Made by a program: the position numbers and the translations under genes | Assembly (NCBI RefSeq): GCF_007830265.1 | Contig: NZ_VLKE01000001.1 | Span: 2,356,001 to 2,420,000 of the forward strand | Direction of reading: 5' to 3' | Length of the DNA: 64,000 nucleotides | From: Micromonospora olivasterospora | GTDB taxonomy: Bacteria; Actinomycetota; Actinomycetes; Mycobacteriales; Micromonosporaceae | Notes under the pieces: model-generated | The model's input: the letters and a program-made list of their open reading frames with translations, nothing else | What the model was told of the DNA's origin: nothing | Database searches by the model: none | Part shown: one piece after another, positions 7,794-16,683 of the stretch | How positions within the stretch are numbered: position 1 is the first letter of the stretch | Layout of the letters: every line of letters starts with the position of its first letter

Positions 7794-9527
7794 ATGCTCG
7801 CCCGGATGGGCGGACGAGAGGGCAGCCGACGTGCCAGCCGCCGAGGGCTGCCGGCGCAGCGCCCCGGTCGGGGTAGCCCCGGCAGGCGGCTGCGCGTTCC
7901 CGAGGCGCGCGCGGCGTACGCCGCCGCGATTGCCGACAGCGCCGCGTTGCTGGCGGCTGCGGACGCGTTGGACGCCGAGGTCTGGGTGGCTTCCAACATC
8001 TCGGCGATGCGCAGCGATGTGCCGACCGACGAGGTGTTCACCGTGCTGCTGCTGGACCTCATCGACGAGGCCGAGCGAGACGGCCGTGCCGGCTGCGCGG
8101 TCCTGCTGACGGCGATCGCGGCGGTGGGTCCCCGCGAGGTCGCCGGGGCAGCTGGTGCGGCGGCCGGCCGGGTGACCGGCCGGGCCGGCAGGCGTCATGG
8201 CGCCACCGCCGCGGCCGAGGCGCCGCTGCCGCCCTGGACCGGCCTGCTGGGCAAAGCCACGGTCGGGCAGTGCTGGCTGTGGACCGACGAGTTCGGCGAG
8301 TGCAGCCAGGTGTTCTGCGAGTTCGCGCACGCGGACGGCCACCGCAGGCACGGGCTCACCGTCACGATCGACCTGGCATTCCACGGCGTGGTGTCGGCGA
8401 TCGCCATGGTGTCCCAGCCGGCCAACCTCGATCGGACCATCGCGGATCTGCGACGCGGGAAGCCCGGCCGTGGCCGGGTCGAGTCGATCGGCGCGCAGCG
8501 GGCCCGCAGCCTGGTCCTGGCGGCGATCGAGACATCGCGTGCCCGAGAACGCCCGACGCTGCGCAGCGGGCCGGAGCCGGACGAACTGTGCTACGCCTAC
8601 CTGCCGCTGCTGACCTGCCGGATGCTCGGCATTTCCGCCGGCGAGCCGGCGTCCCAGGCACCGTCGGCGCAGGCGGCACCCGCCACGCTGGCCGAAGCGT
8701 GGCCGGCCAGCCGCCGTACCGAGCTGGTCGAGGCATTCCTTGCCGCGCACCCGCACGGGTGGAGCCACCCGGCGACGGACCGAATGTTCGTCGAACGCGT
8801 CGTGGACGCGAGCGTCGAGGTGCTCGGGTTTCCACCCGACCGGATCGGGCCGATCACCGCCACCAGGCTGTTCGGCGAGGTCCTACCGCGTACCTTGATC
8901 GCCCCGAAGGTGGTCCTGCGCAGCGCCCGGAGGGTGGCCAAGGCGTGGGTCGCCTGGGTTGCCGCGTCCGGGGAGCTGTCGTGGCGGGCCCGGCTGCGCC
9001 TGCGGCGGCGGATGGTCCTGGTTCAGGTGATGTTCGAGCGGATAAGCAGCGACCGGCGGGTCAACCCGCACTTCCCCTATGTGGCTGATCTACCGGCTCA
9101 CCGGGCGGGTGGCGACGACATCCAGACGACGCTGGACCGGCGCTGGTTCGCGGTACCAGAACCCGGGCACCGCGGTGGGATCACGTTCGAGCGCCCCGGC
9201 CCCAGGCGACGCGGGTCGTCGACCACGATCGACGTCGACGACTACGACGCGGCCGACCCCTCGCACCGCAAGGCACTCACGACGATCGAACAGGCGTTGC
9301 ACGGCACCGGGCCGGACGTCATGCCAGCCTGCGTCACAGTCGTCGAGCAACTGTGGGCCGACGAGCCGGCTCAGGTCTGGCAGGCCGCCGGACGGTTGAG
9401 CGCGACCGGGGTACCCCGGCAGCAGGTGATCAGGCGGCTGGCGCAAGTGTGGCAACACTGCGACGCCGCGGACCCGGCAGCGTACGCCGCCGCCCTGGAA
9501 TCCGTCGGCCGGCCGGTCACCCGGTGA
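7794..9527 (+). CDS. Large conserved protein of unknown function
   Basis: About 577 residues, divergent from the operon at 7717. The start is uncertain: ATG 7794 and ATG 7806 are both in frame and neither has a strong ribosome-binding site. The open frame extends back to 7605 but would overlap the divergent gene. The N-terminal 40 residues are basic, followed by helical regions (RAAYAAAIADSAALLAAADA) and a beta-rich block (QVFCEFAHADGHRRHGLTVT). A long central segment has SARRVAKAWVAWVAASGELS. No membrane segment or known catalytic motif was seen. It is followed by the gene at 9600 after 72 bp, probably co-transcribed. Confidence 0.6.
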   Translation: MLARMGGREGSRRASRRGLPAQRPGRGSPGRRLRVPEARAAYAAAIADSAALLAAADALDAEVWVASNISAMRSDVPTDEVFTVLLLDLIDEAERDGRAGCAVLLTAIAAVGPREVAGAAGAAAGRVTGRAGRRHGATAAAEAPLPPWTGLLGKATVGQCWLWTDEFGECSQVFCEFAHADGHRRHGLTVTIDLAFHGVVSAIAMVSQPANLDRTIADLRRGKPGRGRVESIGAQRARSLVLAAIETSRARERPTLRSGPEPDELCYAYLPLLTCRMLGISAGEPASQAPSAQAAPATLAEAWPASRRTELVEAFLAAHPHGWSHPATDRMFVERVVDASVEVLGFPPDRIGPITATRLFGEVLPRTLIAPKVVLRSARRVAKAWVAWVAASGELSWRARLRLRRRMVLVQVMFERISSDRRVNPHFPYVADLPAHRAGGDDIQTTLDRRWFAVPEPGHRGGITFERPGPRRRGSSTTIDVDDYDAADPSHRKALTTIEQALHGTGPDVMPACVTVVEQLWADEPAQVWQAAGRLSATGVPRQQVIRRLAQVWQHCDAADPAAYAAALESVGRPVTR

Positions 9528-9599
9528 CGCCACAGCGAACATCACCGCCTGCCCTTCCTGGACCGAAGCGGACGTACCCGTGAACTGGATGGGAGCCCG

Positions 9600-10193
9600 A
9601 TGTCCGACGACCTGACCCTGTTCGACCTGCCCGCGCCGCAGCCGTCGCCAGCCGCCAGCCGCTCCGATCGGGGCCGGGCCGGATACCGGTACGCCCGGAG
9701 CGTGACCGCCGAGGTGACGGTGCAGCGCATCCCGCTCCTGCTCGACACCGCCGTCCAAGCGTTCGACGACGGCACGATGATCGACATCGGCGAAGTCGAC
9801 GCCGACGACGAGGCGCCGGACACCCGGGAACAGATCGGCAGTGACCCGGCCGCGGCACTGGGCTGGCTGCTCGACCCGACCGACGGGATGTGGCCGCTAC
9901 TGGAGACCGGCTCCGCCACGGTGCGCGAGGTCGACATCGACACCTCCGAGGTGTCACCCGCGCGGTACCAGGTGCGCTGGACGGTGACGATCCAACTCCG
10001 CGACGTTGTCGCGTTCCGCCGGGTCGCGACGGACGCCTGCCCGGCCGAGGACATCGCGGCACGTGCCGAGATCGCGGAGAGCCTGGCGGCGGCGTGGCAG
10101 CGGGCCGCCCCACCGTTCGCCCCGCTGCACCGCATTCCCGGCATCACCTGGTCACCGGTCGAAGCGATCGTCGCGCACGTGCCCGCCCGCTGA
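9600..10193 (+). CDS. Conserved protein of unknown function
   Basis: A 197-residue acidic soluble protein. ATG 9600 has GGGAG about 7 bases upstream. A low-complexity N-terminus is followed by alternating beta-type segments (ARYQVRWTVTIQLRDVVAFR) and a C-terminal helix (DIAARAEIAESLAAAWQRAA). No family is recognised. It lies 72 bp after the larger unknown gene on the same strand and is probably in one transcript with it. Confidence 0.6.
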   Translation: MSDDLTLFDLPAPQPSPAASRSDRGRAGYRYARSVTAEVTVQRIPLLLDTAVQAFDDGTMIDIGEVDADDEAPDTREQIGSDPAAALGWLLDPTDGMWPLLETGSATVREVDIDTSEVSPARYQVRWTVTIQLRDVVAFRRVATDACPAEDIAARAEIAESLAAAWQRAAPPFAPLHRIPGITWSPVEAIVAHVPAR

Positions 10194-10238
10194 GGCCGGG
10201 CCCCCCGGTAGGCCGCTGTGGGGCCCACGGCGTCCGAG

Positions 10239-10961
10239 TCAGACCTCACCAGCAGGAGGGCCGCGGCGCGTCCCAGTGGGGTCAGCGCCTCCACGTACAC
10301 ATCCGGCGGGCCGCCGAGGCGCAGCGGCCGAAGCGGACCAACACGCCGACGGCGGCGCGGACATCCCGGTCGTTGCACGGCCGCCAGGTGTCCCGGTGGG
10401 CGGCCGAGACGTCGGCGACCCGAACGCCGCGGCTGACCGCGTGCCAACCCCACCGGCACACCCGGTCCGATCCGGCCGGGCAGTCGTGCCCGGAGAGTCC
10501 ATGCAACATCGCCCGGATGCCGTCGGCGAAGTGGACGCGCAACAGCGACTCACCCCACGTGGGCGGGCAGGCAGAGCGCCGGCCCGAGCGCCCGAGCGTG
10601 GCGACATCCGCTCCCACAGCGACACCGGTCGCTCCAGCAGCACGGCGTTCTTCTGCACGGCGACCAGCTTGCCGCCGGTGAACCGCACCAGCCGCGCCGC
10701 CTTGGCCCACGCGCAGGTGGTGTTCAGCTCGGGCAGCTCCTCGGTGCTGGTGGTGCGGTGCACCCGACCATGGACCACCGGATCGATGACGTCACCGGTG
10801 TCCAGCGCCGGCACGAACTCGCGGGCCTGCGCCAGGGTCAGCCGCCCGGTCTGGGTCACCTGGCGTCCCGGGCCGACCCTGCGGGTGAACGCCGCCACCC
10901 GGGTCGCCCACTGGGAGACCGCGGCGTCGCCCGTATCCGTCCCCGGGTGGGGGACGGCCAT
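10239..10961 (-). pseudogene. Frameshifted member of an actinobacterial hypothetical-protein family
   Basis: A strong start is present (GGAGAAGGAGC before ATG 10961). The first about 115 residues look conserved: TQTGRLTLAQAREFVPALDT, ELPELNTTCAWAKAARLVRF and VQKNAVLLERPVSLWE. The continuation is in another frame (TWGESLLRVHFADGIRAMLH, ending with NDRDVRAAVGVLVRFGRC). The shift lies around 10600-10640. This arrangement matches an actinomycete hypothetical family that I recall but cannot name. As read, the C-terminal half is lost. Confidence 0.55.
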
Positions 10962-11132
10962 GCTCCTTCTCCTCGTGTCACCCGAACCGGTCCACCGCGC
11001 CCGACCTGCGGCAGCGGTACCTCGTTGCCCTCGGCTGCCTGCGCGGCACCACCGCGGGCAGCGCCGTCCGTGCCGACTTCGCCTCCGAAGCCGCCAGGCA
11101 CTCGCTGCACGAGACCAGGAACCGCACTGAAC

Positions 11133-11372
11133 TCAGCGCCGTCGGCGCGGAAGATTCTCGGGAGGCTCGCCGCCGCGAGGGAGCCGGTTGTCCTCGCCAC
11201 GACTCCGACGCGACCACCAGATCAGCTGCAAGACCCGGAAAGCAGCATCACGACGCGACGGACGCTTGGACAGCGCGGAGATCAACGCCAGAACGGCGAC
11301 CAGCAACAAGTACCCGCCGGGAAGGACCAGCGCCCACCCGGTAACGCCGGGCAGAGAGGCCAGGAACGCCAC
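11133..11372 (-). CDS. Small single-pass membrane protein
   Basis: A 79-residue protein starting at GTG 11372 with GGAG five bases upstream. Residues about 12-34 form one hydrophobic helix (WALVLPGGYLLLVAVLALIS), followed by a basic stretch (KRPSRRDAAFRVLQLIWW) and an arginine-rich tail, so the C-terminus should be cytoplasmic. No known function. Codon use and composition are like the neighbours. It ends 170 bp from the frameshifted gene. Confidence 0.5.
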   Translation of the reverse strand: MAFLASLPGVTGWALVLPGGYLLLVAVLALISALSKRPSRRDAAFRVLQLIWWSRRSRGEDNRLPRGGEPPENLPRRRR

Positions 11373-11465
11373 GACAACTCCGTCAGCTGCTCAAACTCCT
11401 CCGCACTGACGGGGCGGCTCACCGCAGACATGGACGAACAGGATCGCCCGGCCATTAAGGCCAGT

Positions 11466-12426
11466 TAGGGCGTGTCTAGTGGATCTTCGGGGCGGGTTTT
11501 GGTAGATAGATTGGCGTGTCTCGACGGCATGAGTTGACCGATGACGAGTGGGCGCTTCTGGCGCCGTTGCTGCCAGCGGATCCGCCGCGTGGGGGCCGAT
11601 GGCGTGACCATCGGACGACGGTCTCGGGGATCTTGTACCGGGAACGTACCGGGATTCCGTGGCGTGACCTGCCGGAGCGGTTCGGTCCGTGGAAGACGGT
11701 CTACCAGCGCAAACGCAGGTGGGCGATGGACGGCACCTGGTCGCGGATCTGCGCGGCGTTGCGGATCGACTGCGACGCGGAGGAAGGCGACGAGTGGACG
11801 GTCGGAGTGGACACCTCCTCGATCCGGGCACACCAGCACGCGGCGGGTGCGCGGCACGCCCCGGCGGCGGATCACCCGAAAAGGGGGAAGCCGCAAGGGA
11901 CGAAAAGGGCGGAAGGGAAGCCCTCGGCCGGTCCCGTGGCGGGTTGACCACCAAGCTGCACCTGGCCGCTGACCGGCGTTGCCGTCCGATCGCCCGGCAC
12001 ACCACGTGCGGGCAGCGGGCCGACTGTACCGGCTTCACGCAGGTCATGGCCGCCATCCGGATCCCGCGTCGGGTCGGCCGGCCGCGTACCCGTCCCGGGC
12101 ATGTCCTGGCTGACAAGGCGTACAGCTCGAAGGCTATCCGTTCTCACTTACGCCGCCGCGGCATCAAGGCCACGATCCCGATCAAGGCCGATCAGGCGGC
12201 CAACCGTCGCGAGAAGGGATCCCGCGGCGGCCGGCCACCGAACTTCGACCGGGAGCGCTACAAGCAGCGCAACACCGCTGAGCGGGCGTTCAACAAGCTC
12301 AAGCAGTTCCGGGCGGTCGCGACCAGGTACGACAAGCGCGACTACATGTACCAGGCCACCGTCGACATCGCCACGATGAAGATCTGGCTACGTGACCTCA
12401 CCCGAGATCGATGAGACACGGCCTAG
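11466..12426 (+). mobile_element. IS5-family (IS427-type) element, copy 1
   Basis: A 961-bp element with imperfect inverted ends (TAGGGCGTGTCTAGTGGATC at the left; CTAGGCCGTGTCTCATCGATC-type at the right). TAG is present at both ends in both copies and may be a target duplication or part of the ends. A nearly identical copy lies in the same orientation at 24832-25792. Confidence 0.85.
11516..12414 (+). CDS. IS5-family transposase in two overlapping frames (orfA/orfB)
   Basis: orfA (11516-11947, 143 aa) carries the N-terminal DUF4096-like region: LTDDEWALLAPLLPADPPRG and RTGIPWRDLPERFGPWKTVY. orfB lies in the -1 frame and ends at 12414, with GLTTKLHLAADRRCRPIA, VLADKAYSSKAIRSHLRRRG and RNTAERAFNKLKQFRAVATR, the DDE core. 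The frames overlap, and A/G-rich slippery tracts near 11877-11890 and 11905-11912 fit the programmed -1 frameshift known for this IS group. The element may therefore be active. Slippage at a particular tract is inference. Confidence 0.85.
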
Positions 12427-12717
12427 TCCTATTCAGTTAGGCCCGGCTTCTCGGCTACCGGATGCCATCCATATCTGCGTGCCGTGCCGCGGCCACGAAC
12501 CGCGCGCCGGCCTCGAAGCCGGAACAGGCGAACACGACCATGATGCCAGCCACAGACCGGCACCTGCCACCTCTCCCACCCGCCGGACACCCACCGCCAT
12601 CGGCATCCGCGAATACCCAGGCGAAGGACAGTCCGCAAGGATCACCCCGCAGAGTGACTGCCAACGGCGGCGCGAGCCTCTGGCCAGCCTGCACCTGACG
12701 CTTGAGCCAGGCATGGG
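12427..12717. other. Gene-free stretch
   Basis: No credible gene between the IS5 copy and the nifU-like gene. Short frames on both strands match nothing. Confidence 0.5.
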
Positions 12718-13254
12718 TCAGCGGCGGTGCGGGTCAGCGGTGACTGCGCGCAGCTGAGGGTGGCTGCGACGAAGCCGGTCTTCCAGCCCCTGGCGCAGGG
12801 TGGTGCGGGCGGCGGGGCAGCCGTGGCAGGCGCCGGCGAGCGTGACGGTGACGGTGCCGTCGCGCACGTCGACGAGCTCGATGTGCCCACCGTGGGAGCG
12901 AGCGAGGTCGCCGACGGGCCCGTCGAGCAACTCCTGGGCGGCGACTCGCAGCGGCCCGTCGTCCGGCTCGCCGCGGACGTCGGCCGGGGTCCAGCCGGAC
13001 GGGTCGGCGAGAGCAGTGTGCAGCGCCGTACGGACGCGGGCGCCGTCGCGGGACCACTGCCGACCGGGGTGCAGTGTGGTGACGATCGCCGTGGGATCGA
13101 CGCGGACCTTAGCGAGGGTGCCGTCCTCGCGTAACGCTGCGAGTGGAGCCGGCAGGGCGGCGGCGACGCCGGTGAAGGGCAGCACCCCGGCCGGGGTGAT
13201 CCAGCGCAGCTGCTCGGGGTGATCTGCGACGGGCTGGGGGTGGATGGGGATCAT
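12718..13254 (-). CDS. NifU-like Fe-S scaffold domain protein
   Basis: A 178-residue protein whose last about 80 residues form a NifU C-terminal (Nfu) domain. GGHIELVDVRDGTVTVTL precedes the cluster-binding pair C143 and C146 in GACHGCPAA. Nfu proteins bind a 4Fe-4S cluster as a dimer and hand it to target enzymes. The N-terminal about 95 residues are not recognised. The gene starts 4 bp after the feoB stop, as the last gene of feoA-feoB-nfu, which links ferrous iron uptake to cluster assembly. Expression is probably controlled by the iron box upstream of feoA. Confidence 0.85.
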   Translation of the reverse strand: MIPIHPQPVADHPEQLRWITPAGVLPFTGVAAALPAPLAALREDGTLAKVRVDPTAIVTTLHPGRQWSRDGARVRTALHTALADPSGWTPADVRGEPDDGPLRVAAQELLDGPVGDLARSHGGHIELVDVRDGTVTVTLAGACHGCPAARTTLRQGLEDRLRRSHPQLRAVTADPHRR

Positions 13255-13258
13255 GACC

Positions 13259-15211
13259 TCAGCCCGCCAGGAGTGCGGTGATGGTCCTGGCGACGTACGC
13301 CATGATCCAGGCCAGCGCGGTCAGGTAGCCGAACGCGATCAGGGGCCACTTCCAGCCGCCGGTCTCCCGGCGGATGATGCCGACCGTGGCCATGCACTGC
13401 AACGCGAAGGCGAAGTAGACCAGCAGCGCCGCGATGGTCGGGGCGGTGAACAGCGGTTGCCCGGCGTGCGGCCCGTGGGTGTATTTCATCGCCTTGAGGG
13501 CCTTGGCCGGTTCGTCGGGGTTCTCCGCGGCAGCGACCTGGCCGAGGGTGGCGACGAAGGTCTCCCGGGCCGACTGCGCCGACAGCACGCCGATGTTGAT
13601 CCGCCAGTCGAAGCCGAGGGGGTCGAAGACCGGCGCGACGAGGTGGCCCAGGCCGGCGGCGTAGCTGTGGTCGGCGACGTAGGCGGAGACCGCCGTGTCG
13701 TTGCCCGGGTCCACGCCGTGAGCGCGCAGGTCGGCGCTCGAGTGCAGGGGCAGGTTCAGCAGCAGCCACAGGCTGACGGTGGTAACCGCGATGATCGTGG
13801 TGCACTTGCGCAGGAACGACCTGGCCGAGTCGCCGACCGCGATCAGCACCGAGCGGGCCGAGGGGATCCGGTACGGGGGCATCTCCATGTAGAACGGCAG
13901 CAGCGGGCCGCTGCGGTCGCCGAGTTTCTTGAACACCCAGGCGGCGGTCATGGCCGAGACCGCGCCGAGCAGGTACATGCCGAACATGACCAGCCCCTGC
14001 GCTCCGAACGGCCCCCACCGGGCGGACGGGTCAACCAGCAGGCCGATCAGCAGCACGTACACCGGCAGCCGCGCGGAGCAGGTCATCAGCGGCGCCGCCA
14101 TCATGGTGGCCAGGCGGTCCTTGGCCGACGGCAGGGTGCGGGTGGCCATGATGCCCGGGATCGCGCAGGCGAACGAGGACAGCAGCGCCACGAACGCGCG
14201 CCCCTCCAGGCCGGCGCGGGCCATCACCCGGTCCATCAGGAACGCGGCGCGCGACATGTAGCCGACGCCCTCGAGCAGGGAGATCAGCAGGAACAGCAGC
14301 ATGATCTGCGGCACGAAGACGAGCACCGCGCCGACGCCGCCGATGACGGCGTCGCCGAGCAGTCCGGCCAGCCAGGGGTTGCTGATGTGGGTGGTCACCA
14401 GCCCGGACAGCCACCCGAAGAACGTCTCCACGTAGCCCTGCAGGGGCGCGGCGAGAGTGAACACCGTCTGGAAGAAGGCCACCATCACGGCGAGGAACAC
14501 GATCGTGCCCCACAGCGGGTGCAGCAGCACCGCGTCGACGCGCTGGGTGACGCGGTGACGTTCCGGGGCCCGGTAACGGGCGAAGCTCAACACCGACTCC
14601 GCCCAGGCGTCCGCCTCGGCCGGGTCGTCAGGTGGCGGCAGGGCCGGCGTCGGCCACGTCGGCCACCGCACGATCTGCTCGCGCAGCTCGTCGATGCCCT
14701 GCCCGCGGTTACCGAGCACCCGCACCACCGGCACACCCAGCGCCTGCTGCAACGCCGACAGGTCCACCTGGCCCTGCCGTACGGTCATCTCGTCGGTGAA
14801 GGTCACCACCAGGCAGGTGGGCAGGCCGCGGCGCAGCACCTGCGCGACGAACCGCAGGGACCGGCGCAGCGTGGTGGCGTCCACCACGACCAGCAGCGCA
14901 TCCGGCGGCGCCTCGCCGTCGAGGCGGCCGTCGAGCACGTCGACCATGATCTGCTCGTCCGGGCTGATCGGGTCAAGGCTGTAGGTGCCCGGCAGATCCT
15001 CGATCAGGTACCGCCGGTCGCCCGCCTGCAGGGTGCCGACGAATCGGGACACCGTCACACCGGGGTAGTTGCCCGTCTTGGCGTGCAGACCGGTCAGCGC
15101 GTTGAAGATGCTTGTCTTACCGGCGTTCGGGCTGCCCGCCAGGGCCAGGCGGGGCAGAGCCGTGTCAACGGCGCCACCCCCGGCCCCGGTGTGGCAACCG
15201 GCGTCCGTCAC
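13259..15211 (-). CDS. feoB: Ferrous iron transporter FeoB
   Basis: A 650-residue inner-membrane Fe(II) transporter. GTG 15211 is chosen because GTGA overlaps the feoA stop. The N-terminal G domain has G1 GSPNAGKT (residues 26-33) and G3 DLPG (72-75). The usual G4 NxxD appears as TFTDE, so nucleotide specificity or hydrolysis may differ. The membrane part contains the two Gate regions, with the conserved AIPGIMATRTLPSAKDRLAT and MEMPPYRIPSARSVL, and about eight membrane helices, normal for the family. Downstream is nfu, upstream feoA. Confidence 0.95.
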   Translation of the reverse strand: MTDAGCHTGAGGGAVDTALPRLALAGSPNAGKTSIFNALTGLHAKTGNYPGVTVSRFVGTLQAGDRRYLIEDLPGTYSLDPISPDEQIMVDVLDGRLDGEAPPDALLVVVDATTLRRSLRFVAQVLRRGLPTCLVVTFTDEMTVRQGQVDLSALQQALGVPVVRVLGNRGQGIDELREQIVRWPTWPTPALPPPDDPAEADAWAESVLSFARYRAPERHRVTQRVDAVLLHPLWGTIVFLAVMVAFFQTVFTLAAPLQGYVETFFGWLSGLVTTHISNPWLAGLLGDAVIGGVGAVLVFVPQIMLLFLLISLLEGVGYMSRAAFLMDRVMARAGLEGRAFVALLSSFACAIPGIMATRTLPSAKDRLATMMAAPLMTCSARLPVYVLLIGLLVDPSARWGPFGAQGLVMFGMYLLGAVSAMTAAWVFKKLGDRSGPLLPFYMEMPPYRIPSARSVLIAVGDSARSFLRKCTTIIAVTTVSLWLLLNLPLHSSADLRAHGVDPGNDTAVSAYVADHSYAAGLGHLVAPVFDPLGFDWRINIGVLSAQSARETFVATLGQVAAAENPDEPAKALKAMKYTHGPHAGQPLFTAPTIAALLVYFAFALQCMATVGIIRRETGGWKWPLIAFGYLTALAWIMAYVARTITALLAG

Positions 15212-15516
15212 CGTGCGTCCCGGATCAGCACGTGCGCGGCCTGCGCGCGGCGCAGGCACAGGTCATAGTCCTTGACCCGATACACCACCGGATCCCGCAG
15301 CGGCGCGCGACGCACGACCTGCACCAGCGTGCCGGCGGTGAACCCGAGGTCCGCGAGCCGGTGGGCCGTCGAAGGCGGCGCCCCATCGGCCAGGCCCACG
15401 ATCGTGGCCCCGCTACCCGGGGGCAGGTCGGACAGCCGACCCGCTGACCCGGTGGACGCCGCGGCGTCACTGACCACGGCCTCGGGCTGGGCGAGCGCAG
15501 GAGTTCTCACTGACAC
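15208..15516 (-). CDS. feoA: FeoA-domain protein
   Basis: About 102 residues; starts at GTG 15516 or GTG 15510 are both possible, and both lie within 20 bp of the iron box. The C-terminal about 75 residues are the SH3-like FeoA domain (GRLSDLPPGSGATIVGLADG, HRLADLGFTAGTLVQVVRRA, DPVVYRVKDYDLCLRRAQA). FeoA is a small cytosolic partner needed for FeoB transport. The stop overlaps the feoB start by 4 bp, so the two are translationally coupled. The N-terminal extension is low-complexity. Confidence 0.9.
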   Translation of the reverse strand: MSVRTPALAQPEAVVSDAAASTGSAGRLSDLPPGSGATIVGLADGAPPSTAHRLADLGFTAGTLVQVVRRAPLRDPVVYRVKDYDLCLRRAQAAHVLIRDAR

Positions 15517-15526
15517 ATGCTCACCA

Positions 15527-15545
15527 TAAGGTAAGGCTCGCCTCA
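15527..15545 (-). promoter_or_regulatory. IdeR/DtxR-type iron box upstream of feoA
   Basis: TAAGGTAAGGCTCGCCTCA matches the actinobacterial DtxR/IdeR/DmdR consensus (TTAGGTTAGGCTAACCTAA) at 14 of 19 positions and is imperfectly palindromic. It lies 11-17 bp upstream of the feoA start, where a bound repressor would block initiation. Iron-loaded repressor binding is inferred from the consensus. Confidence 0.75.
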
Positions 15546-15984
15546 CCTGCTACCGGGCGTTGCGGGCAGGGTAAACGGAGGCGACGACGGGTTCGGCGAT
15601 CATCCTGCCGCCGAGCGAGGGTGTTCGCCGCCGGCACGGCGATGATCAGCGATAGCGCGCAACCCCTGCGGCGGCCACCGCCTCAGCCTCTTCTCCGCTC
15701 GGGGCAACCACCCTTCGGCCATGACCTCTCCCATCGGGCTGGGCCTGGATGTGATCGGCACCCCAGCCGCGCCCTCCCCCTGGCGGTTGCGCTTGTCGCG
15801 TGGCTGCGGGCCCGCCGGTGTGTACCTTGGCCGTCCCGGTCGGCGGCCGTCGTAGTCGGCGTCGTCCCGGGCGGACGGGGCTGCCGCGGTGACACCGTCC
15901 TCCTCTGGCACGGCTCGCGCTGACCCACCTGTCCGCGTCATCATCGAGGGCGACGCGCCCACGACGCTGGACGCGGAGGATGAG
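15546..15984. other. Gene-free stretch between divergent feoA and the response regulator
   Basis: No credible gene. It must contain the feoA promoter (with the iron box at its left edge) and the promoter of the two-component system. Confidence 0.5.
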
Positions 15985-16683
15985 ATGCCGGAGGGGGTGG
16001 GCGGGGTGCGGGTGCTGGTCGTCGAGGACGAGGCCGCCCTGGCGCAGGTGCTGCGCGCCGGCCTGACGGACGAGGGTTTCGCCGTGGATGTGCAGCACAC
16101 CGGGACCGACGGGCTGTGGGCGGCCACCGAGAACCCGTACGACGTGATCGTGCTGGACATCATGCTGCCGGGCCTGAACGGCTACGAGGTGTGCCGGCGG
16201 CTGCGGTCGGCGGGCGTGTGGACGCCGGTGTTGATGTTGACCGCGAAGGACGGGGAGTACGACCAGGCGGACGCCTTCGACCTCGGGGCCGACGACTACC
16301 TGGTCAAGCCGTTCTCGTTCGTGGTGCTGGTGGCCCGGCTGCGGGCTCTGGTGCGCCGGGGCGCGCCGGCCCGGCCGGTCGTGCTGACCGCCGGGGACCT
16401 GACCGTGGATCCGGCCCGACGGCTGGTCAGCCGGGCCGGCCAGGCCGTCCGGGTCACCGCCCGGGAGTTCGCGCTGCTGGAGTTCCTGATGCGCCACCGC
16501 GGTGACGTGGTGTCCAAACGGCAGATCATCGACAACGTCTGGGACGCCCACTTCGACGGCGACCCCAACATCGTCGAGGTGTACGTCGGCTACCTCCGCC
16601 GCAAGATCGACCAGCCGTTCGGGCGCCGGGCGATCCAGACCGAGCGGGGCATGGGCTACCGCCTGGCAGCCGACGGCGGATGA
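15985..16683 (+). CDS. OmpR/PhoB-family response regulator
   Basis: A 232-residue protein. ATG 15985 is chosen over the longer frame because GGAGGA lies five bases upstream and the receiver domain starts within ten residues. The receiver has the acidic pair E14/D15, phospho-acceptor D58 (in VLDIMLPG), T86 and K108 (DDYLVKPFS). The C-terminal winged helix has [20 protein letters not shown] and [17 protein letters not shown]. It should bind DNA as a phosphorylated dimer. The stop overlaps the kinase start (ATGA). Its target is unknown; the PAP2 and DedA genes just downstream suggest envelope control. Confidence 0.93.
   Translation: MPEGVGGVRVLVVEDEAALAQVLRAGLTDEGFAVDVQHTGTDGLWAATENPYDVIVLDIMLPGLNGYEVCRRLRSAGVWTPVLMLTAKDGEYDQADAFDLGADDYLVKPFSFVVLVARLRALVRRGAPARPVVLTAGDLTVDPARRLVSRAGQAVRVTAREFALLEFLMRHRGDVVSKRQIIDNVWDAHFDGDPNIVEVYVGYLRRKIDQPFGRRAIQTERGMGYRLAADGG

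Noticed and set aside
13244..15268. A 674-codon open frame on the plus strand opposite feoB
   Set aside because: It is the antisense shadow of feoB. The translation is His/Arg/Gln-rich low-complexity sequence with no domain, typical of a GC-rich complementary frame.
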